Below are positions 5,452-14,163 of a DNA stretch of 64,000 nt, one piece after another. This DNA is from an uncultured Eggerthellaceae bacterium (lineage in GTDB: Bacteria; Actinomycetota; Coriobacteriia; Coriobacteriales; Eggerthellaceae): the NCBI GenBank assembly GCA_944320405.1, contig CALUHI010000010.1:1-64000 (forward strand), written 5' to 3'. The notes beneath the pieces are model-generated. The model did not search any database. It had not been told where the DNA came from and saw nothing but the letters and a program-made list of their open reading frames with translations. How positions within the stretch are numbered: the first letter of the stretch is position 1; every line of letters begins with the position of its first letter. Position numbers and translations under genes: made by a program.

Positions 5452-7083
5452 ATGGTGAAGAACAGAGCAGCCATATACGCGCGCTTCAGCTCGCACAATC
5501 AGCGCTCTGAGAGTATCGAGATACAAGTTGAGAACTCGCGCGCATACTGCGAGCGCGAGGGCTTGCAGGTCGTGCGGGAATACTGCGACTATGCGCAGAC
5601 AGGGCGCAACGTCAACCGCGCTGAGTTCCAGCGCATGATGAACGATGCGAAGCTAGGTCTATTTGATTTTGTGGTGATTTACAAGGTGACGCGCATAATG
5701 CGCAACCGCGATGAAATGGCCTTGGCTCGAATCATGCTGCGCAAGGCCGGTGTTGAAATACTGTACGCGGGCGAAGAGATCGCGAGCGGTTCGAGCGGTG
5801 TGCTGCAACTCGGCATGCTCGAAGTTCTCGCGGAATGGGAAAGCGCTATCGACAGTGAGCGCATAAGAGACGGAATCCAGAAGAACGCCGCTCGGTGCCT
5901 TGCTAACGGGCATTCGCTATACGGTTGGGATATCGTAGACGGTCGTTATAGCGTCAATGAGCGCGAAGCGGCGCTTATGCGCAAGATGAAGAACATGCTG
6001 TTTTCCGGCCATTCGGTAGCCGATATCGTGCGGGCGCTCGAAGGTGAGAAGACACGCAATGGAAAGCCCTTCAACCAAGACAAGGTGACTAAGCTTCTGC
6101 GAAGGGTGCAGAACGGCGGAACATATAGCTATGCCGGTCATGTGGTAGAAGGTGGGATGCCGGGTCTTTGGCCGCAAGTAGAACAAGACATGATAGAAAG
6201 CGTCCTTAACGACAGGCACCGCCCGCGCCGCAAGGTAGATTCGTCTAAAGAGTTTCCGCTTTCCGGCAAACTCTACTGCACGAAATGCGGTATGCCAATG
6301 GCGGGAATGAGTGGAACATCTAAGACAGGCAAAGCCTATCACTACTACCGTTGCCGCAAGTGCAGAAGAACAGTGCGCCGTGATCTGATAGAAGATGCCG
6401 TAGTAGATATGACGCTGCAAGCCGTTGCGCGCGACGATGTGCGACAGCGGATAGCGCAAGGGATGGCGCTCTACCAATCAGAGCAAGAAGAGACGAAGCC
6501 AGAAAGCTACTATCTGAAGAAAGAGCTTAGGCGCATTGATGCGGCGTTCGAACGCATCTGGCAAGCGATAGAAGATGGGATTGCGCCACCGGGCGGAAAA
6601 GAGCGCACGGACGAACTGAAGTGCCGCAAAGCGGAAATCGAAGCGCAGCTGCGCATAGCAGAGCGCGACGAATCTATGTCGTTTGGCGTTGACGAACTCA
6701 TGCTGTGGCTCGATGAGATCGCAACGGAACTAACGCCTCTCGATATCCTCAACAAGTTTGTTCGGTTCGCTGAGATTGACGGCAAGAGCAACCGCATACG
6801 CGTTTACTTTGCCTTCGATAAGCACGGTGACGGCTTTTCGCCTAACAGCGCGGACAAAGGCGAACACCTCTATGAAGAGAGGTGTTCGCCTAATTCTACG
6901 CTGGTGGAGGCGCGGAGAATCGAACTCCGGTCCATACTAGACTATCCGCAAGGCCCTACAAGCTTAGTCAGTGATCAGGATTCGGGAAAGCTCAGTTCGC
7001 CGACAGACGTCGCAATCCCTAGTCGGTTCGATCTTTGCCGCGGCCATACCGACTACGTGCCGAAGCGCATTCCCCTAGGTTGA
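5452..7083 (+). CDS. large serine recombinase (integrase)
   Basis: 543 residues from ATG 5452 (a longer frame to 5251 overlaps the exonuclease gene and is rejected). Residues 1-140 form the resolvase catalytic domain, with the nucleophile serine in YARFSS and the arginine-rich motif VTRIMRNRDEM. Then come a recombinase domain (about 160-270), a zinc ribbon (YCTKCGMPM ... YRCRKC, about 280-305) and a coiled-coil-like helical region. It catalyses integration/excision of the element. The natural end probably falls near residue 465; the last 60 codons run antisense through the ssrA 3' end, so the tail sequence is set by the attachment site. Confidence 0.9.
   Translation: MVKNRAAIYARFSSHNQRSESIEIQVENSRAYCEREGLQVVREYCDYAQTGRNVNRAEFQRMMNDAKLGLFDFVVIYKVTRIMRNRDEMALARIMLRKAGVEILYAGEEIASGSSGVLQLGMLEVLAEWESAIDSERIRDGIQKNAARCLANGHSLYGWDIVDGRYSVNEREAALMRKMKNMLFSGHSVADIVRALEGEKTRNGKPFNQDKVTKLLRRVQNGGTYSYAGHVVEGGMPGLWPQVEQDMIESVLNDRHRPRRKVDSSKEFPLSGKLYCTKCGMPMAGMSGTSKTGKAYHYYRCRKCRRTVRRDLIEDAVVDMTLQAVARDDVRQRIAQGMALYQSEQEETKPESYYLKKELRRIDAAFERIWQAIEDGIAPPGGKERTDELKCRKAEIEAQLRIAERDESMSFGVDELMLWLDEIATELTPLDILNKFVRFAEIDGKSNRIRVYFAFDKHGDGFSPNSADKGEHLYEERCSPNSTLVEARRIELRSILDYPQGPTSLVSDQDSGKLSSPTDVAIPSRFDLCRGHTDYVPKRIPLG
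6859..6890 (-). terminator. probable ssrA terminator (13-bp stem)
   Basis: GGCGAACACCTCT and its complement form a perfect 13-bp stem with a 6-base loop, starting 12 bases beyond the tmRNA 3' end and followed on the minus strand by TTTGT. The T tail is weak. It lies inside the recombinase reading frame. Confidence 0.6.
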
Positions 7084-7271
7084 TGCCGAACCCGGAAGCG
7101 GGGAAGATCCCGGGACGACAGCCAGGCGCAAATTAAGCAGCCATGGCGAGCGCAGGAGCGCTCTGAGTGTTGTTCTTGCCAATTAACTTGACGGTACCCC
7201 TGTTTAACGTGGCGAGGAGACCACGACCTGCTCCCTGCTTCAAACCTACCATGTCGAAACCAGTCGCCCCC
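6902..7271 (-). ncRNA. ssrA: tmRNA (transfer-messenger RNA)
   Basis: The minus strand begins GGGGGCGACTGGTTTCGACA at 7271 and ends with a T-arm (CGGAG-TTCGATT-CTCCG), CGCCTCC and ACCA at 6902; the 7-bp acceptor stem closes with one G-U pair. The tag frame at 7180-7133 reads GKNNTQSAPALAMAA then TAA. With SmpB it rescues stalled ribosomes and marks the unfinished proteins for degradation. smpB lies 838 bases upstream in the same direction. The 3' end is the integration site of the adjacent element. Confidence 0.95.
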
Positions 7272-7432
7272 GAATTAGCAAGCCGCAAACTGCGGTGCAA
7301 GGATGCTTGTCTGCTTAGCGGCAGACGAGCAAGGGGAGAAGGCCCCACCTTATCAAAGTGCTGCGGCATGCGGCCGCCCGCTGGAAAAGCGGACTACCAA
7401 CATACCGCACGAATGGAAAAAGTCAAGTGAAG

Positions 7433-8092
7433 CTACCGACGACGCTTCTTGCCCAAGAAGCTATCCAGGTGCAAGCTTTCGTTGATGTCGTCGAACGCTT
7501 CTTTGAGCTCTGCGATCGTCTCAACGCCCTCATGGTAGATCGTGTTCATATCCGCCGTGGCTTCCTTGACGCCTTCACGCGTGATGCCCAGGTCGTATTC
7601 GCCGTCATCGTTGGGCTGGAACTTGTCCGCCCAGCCGCGCGCTTTCTCTACGCCCGATTTCGCCTTTTCGACACCGGCTTTAGCGGCATGCTTGCCTGCT
7701 ACTGCAGCACCTGCGGCTGCGGCACCGGCTTTGTAGGCCAAGCTGGTGTTCATTTTGCCGTCGGACTTCTTTGAAGGCTGGACTTCCTCCTCAGCTTCGT
7801 CATCCTCTTCTTCAGCGTAGTAGTACTCGACTTCGTTGCCTTCTTCGTCGACCAGCACGAAACCGACCTCGTTGTCGTCTTCATCAACCAGGTAGTAGCG
7901 GATGTCTTTCTCGTCGAACTCGATTTCCAGAATTTCGTCCTCCAAGACGGTTTCCTGCTCTTCGGGCTCGGTAGGCTCTAGCTCTTCCTCTGCTTCATCG
8001 TCGACTTCCATCGGCTCGTCTTCGAAGATCACCGTCTCCTCTTGCTTGGCTTCCTTGCCCTTCTTTTTGTCTTTCTTTCGATGGAAAAACAT
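7433..8092 (-). CDS. acidic hypothetical protein between smpB and ssrA
   Basis: 219 residues from ATG 8092 (GAGG upstream). A short basic N-terminus (FFHRKKDKKKGKEAK) is followed by a very acidic region, residues 18-110, dominated by Glu and Asp, with a duplicated motif (YYLVDEDDNEVGF / LVDEEGNEVEYY). Then an alanine-rich stretch (AAAAGAAVAG) and a helical C-terminus ending GKKRRR. No family recognised. It starts 16 bases after smpB and is probably cotranscribed with it. Confidence 0.75.
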   Translation of the reverse strand: MFFHRKKDKKKGKEAKQEETVIFEDEPMEVDDEAEEELEPTEPEEQETVLEDEILEIEFDEKDIRYYLVDEDDNEVGFVLVDEEGNEVEYYYAEEEDDEAEEEVQPSKKSDGKMNTSLAYKAGAAAAGAAVAGKHAAKAGVEKAKSGVEKARGWADKFQPNDDGEYDLGITREGVKEATADMNTIYHEGVETIAELKEAFDDINESLHLDSFLGKKRRR

Positions 8093-8108
8093 GCTGACCT
8101 CGTGCTTT

Positions 8109-8573
8109 CTAACGGTAGCGTTGCTTCATCGCGCGTTCAATCTCGCGCTTGCTGTCGCGTTCGGCCATGCTCTGACGCTTGTCGTGGAGCTTTTTGCCAC
8201 GGGCGAGTGCAAGCTCCACCTTCACAAGCGAGTTCTCCTTGAAGTACATCTTCAAGGGAACCAGCGCCATGCCCTTCTCGCTGACTTTGCGGTCAAGCTC
8301 GCGGATCTGTTTCTTGTGCAGCAGAAGTTTCCGTTTGCGGTCGGGGTTGGGGTTGTAAATGTTTCCTTGGGCAAACGGGGGAATGTGAACGCCGTGCATC
8401 CACACCTCGCCGCCGCGAATGAGCGCGAAGCAATCGGTAAGCTGGCAGTTGTTTTCGCGAAGCGATCTGACCTCGGTGCCAGTGAGCTCAACGCCGGCTT
8501 CGAGGGTTTCCACGATTTCGTACTCGTGAAGCGCTTTGCGGTTCTTGGCTATCGTTTTCGCCTCGCCTTTCAT
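8109..8573 (-). CDS. smpB: SsrA-binding protein SmpB
   Basis: 154 residues, normal length. Recognised by EYEIVETLEAGVELTGTEVRSLR near the N-terminus, NPNPDRKRKLLLHK in the middle and the basic C-terminal tail KKLHDKRQSMAERDSKREI that enters the ribosome decoding site. It binds tmRNA and delivers it to stalled ribosomes. It lies 8 bases after the M42 peptidase gene and upstream of ssrA, the common smpB-ssrA arrangement. Confidence 0.97.
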   Translation of the reverse strand: MKGEAKTIAKNRKALHEYEIVETLEAGVELTGTEVRSLRENNCQLTDCFALIRGGEVWMHGVHIPPFAQGNIYNPNPDRKRKLLLHKKQIRELDRKVSEKGMALVPLKMYFKENSLVKVELALARGKKLHDKRQSMAERDSKREIERAMKQRYR

Positions 8574-8581
8574 GTGTGAGG

Positions 8582-9775
8582 CTACTCCTTGTCTTTGTCG
8601 TCGGAAGCGGGCTGAGGCGCTTCTTGGCCATCAGCCGCAATGGTTTCGTCGAACATCCCAGGCTCTTCGCTTTCCGGATCGCTGGGGCCGTCGGCTGTGC
8701 TGACGGCACCGATGCCGGGAACAAAGCAAGCGTCCTCTTCGAGATCCAGCGCAAAGCGGACAAGCAGCCGTACCGTGGCTTCCAGGTCTTTCAGCGACAC
8801 AACCTCAGTGGGGGTGTGCATATAGCGAAGCGGAACGGAAACCAAGCCGCAGGGGATGCCGCCACGGGCAACTTGGATGGCGCGCGCGTCAGTTCCCGTC
8901 ACGCTGGGCTCGGCCTCGATCTGATACGGGATGCCTTCTTTCTTGGCTGCGGCAACAAGACGCTCGAAGACGAGCGGGTTGATGTTGGGGCCGCGTGCGA
9001 TAACCGGGCCGCCACCGCATTCGAAGGCTCCATGTTTTGTCTTGTCGATGCCGGGGTAGTCGGTGGCATGCGTCACGTCGAACGCGATGGCTACATCGGG
9101 GTTCACTCCGTATGCCGAGGTCATGGCGCCGCGGGTGCCGATTTCCTCTTGGACGGTTGCAGCAGCGATGAAATCGCCATTGGCGCGTCCGGCCTTTGCG
9201 AGGCGCTCGAGCACGCGCAGTGCGATCCACACGCCCACCTTGTCGTCGAACGCGCGCGAAACAGCCATGTTGTCTCCCAGGCGTTCGTATCCTACGCCGA
9301 AGGTGATGACGTCGCCCACATGCACGAGCTTCTTGACCTTCTTGCCGGGAAGCCCCAGGTCGATGACGAGCTGATCGATGGGGGTGACGTTTTTGCGTTC
9401 GTCGGCTTTGATCAGGTGGATGGGCTTGCGTCCCACTACGCCGCGCAGCGTGCCGCCTTCGGTGTGCACGTCAACGCGCATACCAGGCAAGATTGCCGCA
9501 TCGACGCCGCCGACGGCAGCGACCGACAGATAGCCATCATCGGAGATGTAGGTGACCATCAGGCCGATTTCGTCCATGTGCGCTGCAAGCATCAACGAGG
9601 GGCCGTTCCCCTTGCCTCTGAGCACCGCATGAACGGAGCCCATGACGTCCGTGACGACCTCATCGGCAGTGCGTGATGCGCGTTCGCGTACCACGTCGGC
9701 TACAGGCACTTCGAAACCGGTTGGGGAGGGAGTCTCCAAAAGGCGCTTGAGGAAACGCTCGTTTTTCCGTTTCAC
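8582..9775 (-). CDS. M42 family metallopeptidase (glutamyl/deblocking aminopeptidase-like)
   Basis: 397 residues from GTG 9775, placed about 8 bases after AAAGGAG; earlier in-frame GTG codons sit on the binding site. Metal-ligand motifs of the family are present: AAHMDEIG (about 65), SRAFDDKVG (about 175), VQEEIGTRG (about 210) and a C-terminal MHTPTEVV. These cytoplasmic dinuclear enzymes remove N-terminal residues from peptides. The last 45 residues are an acidic, low-complexity extension not typical of the family. Lies between a small hypothetical gene (1-base overlap) and smpB. Confidence 0.9.
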   Translation of the reverse strand: MKRKNERFLKRLLETPSPTGFEVPVADVVRERASRTADEVVTDVMGSVHAVLRGKGNGPSLMLAAHMDEIGLMVTYISDDGYLSVAAVGGVDAAILPGMRVDVHTEGGTLRGVVGRKPIHLIKADERKNVTPIDQLVIDLGLPGKKVKKLVHVGDVITFGVGYERLGDNMAVSRAFDDKVGVWIALRVLERLAKAGRANGDFIAAATVQEEIGTRGAMTSAYGVNPDVAIAFDVTHATDYPGIDKTKHGAFECGGGPVIARGPNINPLVFERLVAAAKKEGIPYQIEAEPSVTGTDARAIQVARGGIPCGLVSVPLRYMHTPTEVVSLKDLEATVRLLVRFALDLEEDACFVPGIGAVSTADGPSDPESEEPGMFDETIAADGQEAPQPASDDKDKE

Positions 9776-10056
9776 TACCACCACTCCTTTCGCTTTGCCC
9801 GTTTGCGTTCGGGCTTAGGGGCGCGGAAATCCAATTCAAGCTGTTCGTTGCAGGCGTCGGATTTCGCCGTTTTGCGCTCAACCTTCACGATGTTCCAAGA
9901 CACCGCCTGTTTCCCGTACAGCTCGAGCATCTTCACGCGCGCGTCGTGCAGGTTGCCCTTTGAACCAGCGCGGGCCGAGCTTTCAAACTCGAACAGGCCT
10001 TTGGCGCGCGAATCGGAAGCGGCGGGAGAAGAATAATGGGCGATGTAGGTTTGCAT
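9775..10056 (-). CDS. conserved hypothetical protein, basic C-terminus
   Basis: 93 residues from ATG 10056, with AGGAAGG 4 bases upstream. Starts MQTYIAHYSSPAASDSRAKG and ends in a basic tail (PKPERKRAKRKEWW). No domain recognised; the central DARVKMLELYGKQAVSWNI looks helical. The stop overlaps the M42 peptidase start by one base, implying cotranscription. Confidence 0.6.
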   Translation of the reverse strand: MQTYIAHYSSPAASDSRAKGLFEFESSARAGSKGNLHDARVKMLELYGKQAVSWNIVKVERKTAKSDACNEQLELDFRAPKPERKRAKRKEWW

Positions 10057-10251
10057 GACCTTCCTCGGCTTGCGGGCTTTGCAGCCTCGAGCATGGGCGC
10101 GGGGAGCCGGAACGCATGTGCAAGGCCGTTGATATGCTTCGGAAAATGATACCACGCACAGGGCGGCAGAGGATGCTATGTCGATTAAGTGACGATTATT
10201 CCAACTATTGATGCAGTCACGCCAAAACAACTGCATGACCTTGCGTTTCCT

Positions 10252-10260
10252 TGATACAAT
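10252..10260 (+). promoter_or_regulatory. extended -10 promoter
   Basis: TGATACAAT matches an extended -10 (TGn plus TACAAT); no good -35 lies 17 bases upstream. It favours the TTG at 10296 as the start of the downstream gene. Confidence 0.45.
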
Positions 10261-10295
10261 TCATGGACTGCAAACGTAGTGAGGAAGAAAGCGCG

Positions 10296-11981
10296 TTGAG
10301 TATTTCCAAGAAAAATACCCCGAAGGGCAAGCATGCGAAAACGGCCTCGAGCGAAACCGGGGCAATGAAGGGCGCCGGTCCTGTTGAGGGGGCTTCTGCT
10401 TCCGCTGCCCAAGAAGAAACGACACGCCCTGCACCCCGTGCCGCTGCGCCGGGCGATACGTCTGTGCTGCCTGCGGACACCGTTTTCGGCGAGGGCGCCT
10501 ACGGCCCGATGCCAGCCATGCCGGGCAATTTCGTGTCTTCGCAATCGGGCGCGATGGCGCAAGCGAAGCCCAAGCGCAATGCCCGAAAGATCGCCGCTAT
10601 CGTCGTCGGCGCCATCCTTGCCGTTCTGGCGGTCGTTTACGTGGCGGGCGCGGTTTTCTTCATGGGAAGGTTCATGCCGAATACGTATGTCGGAGGGATG
10701 GACCTTTCGCTCAGGCCGATCTCCGAAGTCGAGCAGGACATCGATCGGACGATTTCCAACTACGAGCTTTCTGTTGAAGGCCAGGGTTTTACGCTCGACC
10801 TCTCCTCGGAGGACACCGGAATCGTGGTGGATGCCCAGGCGATCGTCGAAAGCATGCACCAAGACGTAAGCCCGTGGGCGTGGCCCATCGAGCTTTTCAA
10901 GGAACATGACGAGACCGACAAGCTCGCTGCAAGCTACAACGAAAGTGGCCTCGATGCTCTTGTCCGCGCCGCCATTGACGAATTCAATGCGTCTGCCACC
11001 GCTCCCGTCAATGCCACCATCGCGTTCAGCGAAGCCGATGGCGCTTTTGTGGTCCAGCCCGAGCAGCCTGGCACGATGCTGAATGCCGATTACGTGATCC
11101 AGTCCATTGATGCTGCGGTCATCACGGTGCAATCCAGCTTGGAGCTGACCGAGGAGGCCCTCATCCAACCTACGGTCCTTTCGACGGAACCGAAGCTTCA
11201 AACGGCGGCTGACCAGGCGAACACCATGATTACTGCCGACGTTACGCTCACTCTTGCCGGCAATGCCGCCGCCGAGTTGGATGCTGCCCGAATATCTCAG
11301 TGGATTACCCTCGGCGAGGATCTGTCGGTGTCACTGAGCCAAGAGTCGCTCACAGCTTGGGTCGATGAACTTGCAGCGCAGTACGATACGGTGGGTTCTG
11401 AGCGCACTTACACGCGTCCTGACGGCAAGAAGATCACCGTATCGGGCGGCTCCTATGGATGGAAGGTCGATCGCGACGCCTTGCTTGCGCAAGTACAAGA
11501 GGCGGTTTCGGCAGGTACAGTTGCCACTCAGGAGATCCCGTGCTCGTCGAAAGCTGCCGTCTTCAATGGCAAAGGTGCTCAGGATTGGAGCGGGCGGTAC
11601 GTCGACATCGACCTCACCGAGCAGCATGTGCGCTTCTACGATGAAAACGGATCGATCATTTGGGAGTCTGATTGCGTTTCGGGCAGGCCTGACGGCGATC
11701 GAGACACGCCCACTGGCGTCAACAAGCTCAACAACAAGCAAAGCCCTTCCACGCTTATCGGATACAAGGATGGCAAGAAAACGTACGAAACGCCTGTTTC
11801 GTATTGGATGCCCTTCATCAGAAACTCGGTGGGCCTGCATGATGCCACATGGCAGTCGTCCTTTGGTGGCGATCGCTACAAGACGCACGGAAGCCACGGC
11901 TGCATCAATCTTCCCCTGAGCAAGGCCAAGGAGCTTTACGGGCTTATCAAAGTGGGCGACGTCGTTATCACCCATTTCTAA
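10296..11981 (+). CDS. L,D-transpeptidase with peptidoglycan-binding region, membrane anchored
   Basis: 561 residues from TTG 10296, which has GAGGAAG upstream and lies beyond the probable promoter; the frame is open to 10251. The N-terminal 95 residues are cytoplasmic, low complexity and Ala/Pro rich; one membrane segment follows (IAAIVVGAILAVLAVVYVAG). Two repeats resembling the PG_binding_4 domain fill the middle. The C-terminal 125 residues are a YkuD domain with the catalytic HGSHGCIN. Such enzymes make 3-3 peptidoglycan cross-links or attach proteins to the wall. Single gene with its own terminator. Confidence 0.92.
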   Translation: MSISKKNTPKGKHAKTASSETGAMKGAGPVEGASASAAQEETTRPAPRAAAPGDTSVLPADTVFGEGAYGPMPAMPGNFVSSQSGAMAQAKPKRNARKIAAIVVGAILAVLAVVYVAGAVFFMGRFMPNTYVGGMDLSLRPISEVEQDIDRTISNYELSVEGQGFTLDLSSEDTGIVVDAQAIVESMHQDVSPWAWPIELFKEHDETDKLAASYNESGLDALVRAAIDEFNASATAPVNATIAFSEADGAFVVQPEQPGTMLNADYVIQSIDAAVITVQSSLELTEEALIQPTVLSTEPKLQTAADQANTMITADVTLTLAGNAAAELDAARISQWITLGEDLSVSLSQESLTAWVDELAAQYDTVGSERTYTRPDGKKITVSGGSYGWKVDRDALLAQVQEAVSAGTVATQEIPCSSKAAVFNGKGAQDWSGRYVDIDLTEQHVRFYDENGSIIWESDCVSGRPDGDRDTPTGVNKLNNKQSPSTLIGYKDGKKTYETPVSYWMPFIRNSVGLHDATWQSSFGGDRYKTHGSHGCINLPLSKAKELYGLIKVGDVVITHF

Positions 11982-12007
11982 GGTTTCCCAATAGCCGATC
12001 GATAGAG

Positions 12008-12047
12008 CGCGGGCGCATCGAGCGATTTCGGTGCGCCCGCGTTGTTT
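12008..12047 (+). terminator. terminator between convergent genes
   Basis: CGCGGGCGCA at 12008-12017 pairs with TGCGCCCGCG at 12032-12041, followed by TTGTTTT. It overlaps the stop of ybaK and may serve both directions. Confidence 0.85.
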
Positions 12048-12532
12048 TAGATGCAGGTGAGATCGGCGAAGGACAAAGACACGATGCTTTGAAGATCTTT
12101 CGGGGCCATTTCGAGCTGGCAGCCGATGCGTCCGCCCGAGAAAAAGATCGTGTCATGAAGCTCGGCCGTCTCGTCGATGTAGGTGGGGAAGGGTTTCTTC
12201 ATGCCGATGGGGGAGCATCCGCCGTGGACGTAGCCAGTCAGGGGAAGAAGCTCCTTTGACTTGATCATGGATACGGCTTTCTCGCCTGATGCGACTGCAG
12301 CCTTTTTCAAATCGAGCTCGCAAGCAACGGGAATCATGAACACGCGATACTGCCCTGACTTTCCCTGAGTTACGAGCGTCTTGAACACGCGGTCGGGGTC
12401 AAGACCGAGCTTCTGGGCAACCTCAACGCCAGAAAGCGCCCCGTCGGTTTCGAAGAACCTGGATTGGTAGGGAAGCTTCGCTGCGTCAAGTTCGCGGATT
12501 GCATTGGTCTTCTTGTCGTGTTCTTTCGCCAT
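12047..12532 (-). CDS. ybaK: Cys-tRNA(Pro)/aminoacyl-tRNA deacylase, YbaK/EbsC family
   Basis: 161 residues, the usual length. Recognised by KTLVTQG, the catalytic-site lysine region KKAAVASGEKAVSMIK, and the glycine motif GYVHGGCSPIGMKK. The family hydrolyses mischarged Cys-tRNA(Pro) made by prolyl-tRNA synthetase. Convergent with the L,D-transpeptidase gene and divergent from murI. A predicted tRNA-Pro gene lies about 2 kb away, probably by chance. Confidence 0.92.
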   Translation of the reverse strand: MAKEHDKKTNAIRELDAAKLPYQSRFFETDGALSGVEVAQKLGLDPDRVFKTLVTQGKSGQYRVFMIPVACELDLKKAAVASGEKAVSMIKSKELLPLTGYVHGGCSPIGMKKPFPTYIDETAELHDTIFFSGGRIGCQLEMAPKDLQSIVSLSFADLTCI

Positions 12533-12594
12533 GGTTGCGTGCTCCTAATCTATCGATGAGCATGGTATCAGATCGCTGGGGTATACTGGGCTCC

Positions 12595-13476
12595 ATGAGA
12601 ACCAACGGATCATACAACCCCGCTCCCATCGGTGTATTCGATTCGGGCTTTGGCGGATTGACGGTTGCAAGAGAGATCGTCAAGGCGCTTCCTGGAGAAT
12701 CCCTCACTTACGTGGGCGATTCCGCGCGGTGTCCGTACGGACCGCGCGATCTTTCCGAGGTCGATGGATTTGTGCAGCAAATCTGCTCGTGGCTGGTGGC
12801 ACAGGGTGTGAAGATGATTGTCATCGCCTGCAATACCGCTACGGCTGCGGGCTTGGCCCATGCGCAGAAAGAGTTTTCTGTTCCCATCATCGGCGTGGTG
12901 GAGCCCGGCGCTCGTGCTGCAGTCCATGCAACGCGTAACGGGCGGGTTGGCGTAATCGCCACGAAGGCTACCATCGAATCTGGGGCATACGCGAACGCCA
13001 TCAGGCATATTGACGCTGGCATCACGGTGTTCTCCACAGCAACGCCGCGATTCGTTGAAATCGCAGAGCGCGGCATCCGCATGGCCGAGGGTCCGGTTGA
13101 AGACTACACATCGCTTGCGTCGAAAGTCTATATTCGTCCTGCGTTTCAGGAGATCGCGCAAGACTACCTTGATCCGCTTCGTCGTTGCGGCATCGACACC
13201 TTGGTGCTCGGCTGCACGCATTACCCGCTTCTCAAAGCGCTCATCGGCGCAGTCATCGGTCGAGAGGTCACCCTCATATCTTCGGCCAAGGAGGCCGCGC
13301 GCGACGTTGCGGCCATTCTTGACCGCAAAGGAGCCATGGCTCCCTCCGATGCTCAGCCGGTTCTTCGCTTCTACACGACGGGGGAAGACGTCGATGAATT
13401 TCGCTCGTTTGGCGGACGCGTTCTGCGCCGTCCGCTCGAGCACGTAGAGCATGTCACGCTCCCCGAGATCTCCTAG
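12595..13476 (+). CDS. murI: glutamate racemase
   Basis: 293 residues from ATG 12595; longer starts overlap a TATACT -10-like hexamer at 12577. Family signatures: GVFDSGFGGLTV, the first catalytic cysteine in IACNTATAAG (residues about 78-87) and the second in LGCTHYPLL (about 206). Converts L-glutamate to D-glutamate for peptidoglycan in the cytoplasm. Followed after 21 bases by rdgB, the order seen in many Gram-positives. Confidence 0.96.
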   Translation: MRTNGSYNPAPIGVFDSGFGGLTVAREIVKALPGESLTYVGDSARCPYGPRDLSEVDGFVQQICSWLVAQGVKMIVIACNTATAAGLAHAQKEFSVPIIGVVEPGARAAVHATRNGRVGVIATKATIESGAYANAIRHIDAGITVFSTATPRFVEIAERGIRMAEGPVEDYTSLASKVYIRPAFQEIAQDYLDPLRRCGIDTLVLGCTHYPLLKALIGAVIGREVTLISSAKEAARDVAAILDRKGAMAPSDAQPVLRFYTTGEDVDEFRSFGGRVLRRPLEHVEHVTLPEIS

Positions 13477-13497
13477 ATTCCAGAAAGGATTCTTCCT

Positions 13498-14100
13498 ATG
13501 AAAACGGTTGTCATTGCCAGCAACAACGCACACAAGGCTCAGGAAATCGCCGAGGCGCTTCCGTTTCCGGGCTGGGAGTTCAAAACGCTGCGCCAGATGG
13601 GCGTTGAATCGGATCCGGAAGAGAATGCCGAGACGTTTCTGGGCAACGCGCGCATCAAAGCTCGTGCGGCACAAGATGCTTGCGGCGGTCTTGCGGTGAT
13701 TGCGGATGATTCCGGTTTGGAAGTTGATGCCCTTGGCGGTGCGCCAGGCGTTCATTCAGCACGTTATGCCGGTGAGCCGTGCGATGACGAGGCGAACAAC
13801 CGCAAGCTTCTTGCCGAACTTGCTGACGTGCCTGATGAAAACCGTACCGCCCGCTTCGTATGCACGCTAGTGCTTCTTCAAGAAGATGGGGAAGAGGTTG
13901 TCGCGCGCGGAACCATTGAGGGACGAATTGGGCATGAGGCGCGTGGCGAACATGGCTTTGGATACGATCCGCTGTTTTATCCGGATCAGCTGGGCGGTAG
14001 GTCGCTTGCCGAGGTGCCCGGCGAAGACAAGAATGCCATTTCTCATCGCGGAAACGCGTTGCGCGCATTGAAAGCTCAACTCGATGGGATGAATACGTGA
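13498..14100 (+). CDS. rdgB: RdgB/HAM1 family non-canonical purine NTP pyrophosphatase
   Basis: 200 residues. Signatures SNNAHKAQEI at the N-terminus, IADDSGLEVDALGGAPGVHS in the middle, and GFGYDPLF and SHRGNALRAL near the end are all intact. It hydrolyses dITP, XTP and similar damaged nucleotides to keep them out of DNA and RNA. An AGAAAGGA site lies 8 bases upstream. Probably cotranscribed with murI. Confidence 0.96.
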   Translation: MKTVVIASNNAHKAQEIAEALPFPGWEFKTLRQMGVESDPEENAETFLGNARIKARAAQDACGGLAVIADDSGLEVDALGGAPGVHSARYAGEPCDDEANNRKLLAELADVPDENRTARFVCTLVLLQEDGEEVVARGTIEGRIGHEARGEHGFGYDPLFYPDQLGGRSLAEVPGEDKNAISHRGNALRALKAQLDGMNT

Positions 14101-14107
14101 TTTTTGT

Positions 14108-14135
14108 TTGCGAAGCGCGCCCTTTGCGGTAAAAT
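14108..14135 (+). promoter_or_regulatory. promoter for tRNA-Gly(TCC)
   Basis: TTGCGA, 16 bases, TAAAAT; the predicted start lies about 20 bases before the tRNA. Confidence 0.6.
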
Positions 14136-14163
14136 AGCGCCCGCGCCTGAACGCGGCGTGCAT

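Larger units (their letters stand above)
1..6901. mobile_element. right end of an integrated prophage-like element
   Basis: Tightly packed short genes run leftward from about 3999 to the window edge, facing a rightward repressor, exonuclease and serine recombinase module. The right border abuts the 3' end of ssrA at 6902, a common integration site. DUF3310 and DUF4373-type proteins are typical of phage early regions. No capsid or terminase genes are in the window, so the rest of the element must lie to the left, or this is a satellite or plasmid-like island. The exact attachment core cannot be fixed because the other end is outside the window. Confidence 0.8.

Noticed and set aside
7084-7430. 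Plus-strand frames (7167-7430 and others) across ssrA
   Set aside because: They are antisense to the tmRNA, which explains the whole stretch up to 7271.
11331-11975. Minus-strand frame of 214 codons opposite the L,D-transpeptidase
   Set aside because: Exact antisense of a conserved catalytic domain in GC-rich DNA, a common artefact.
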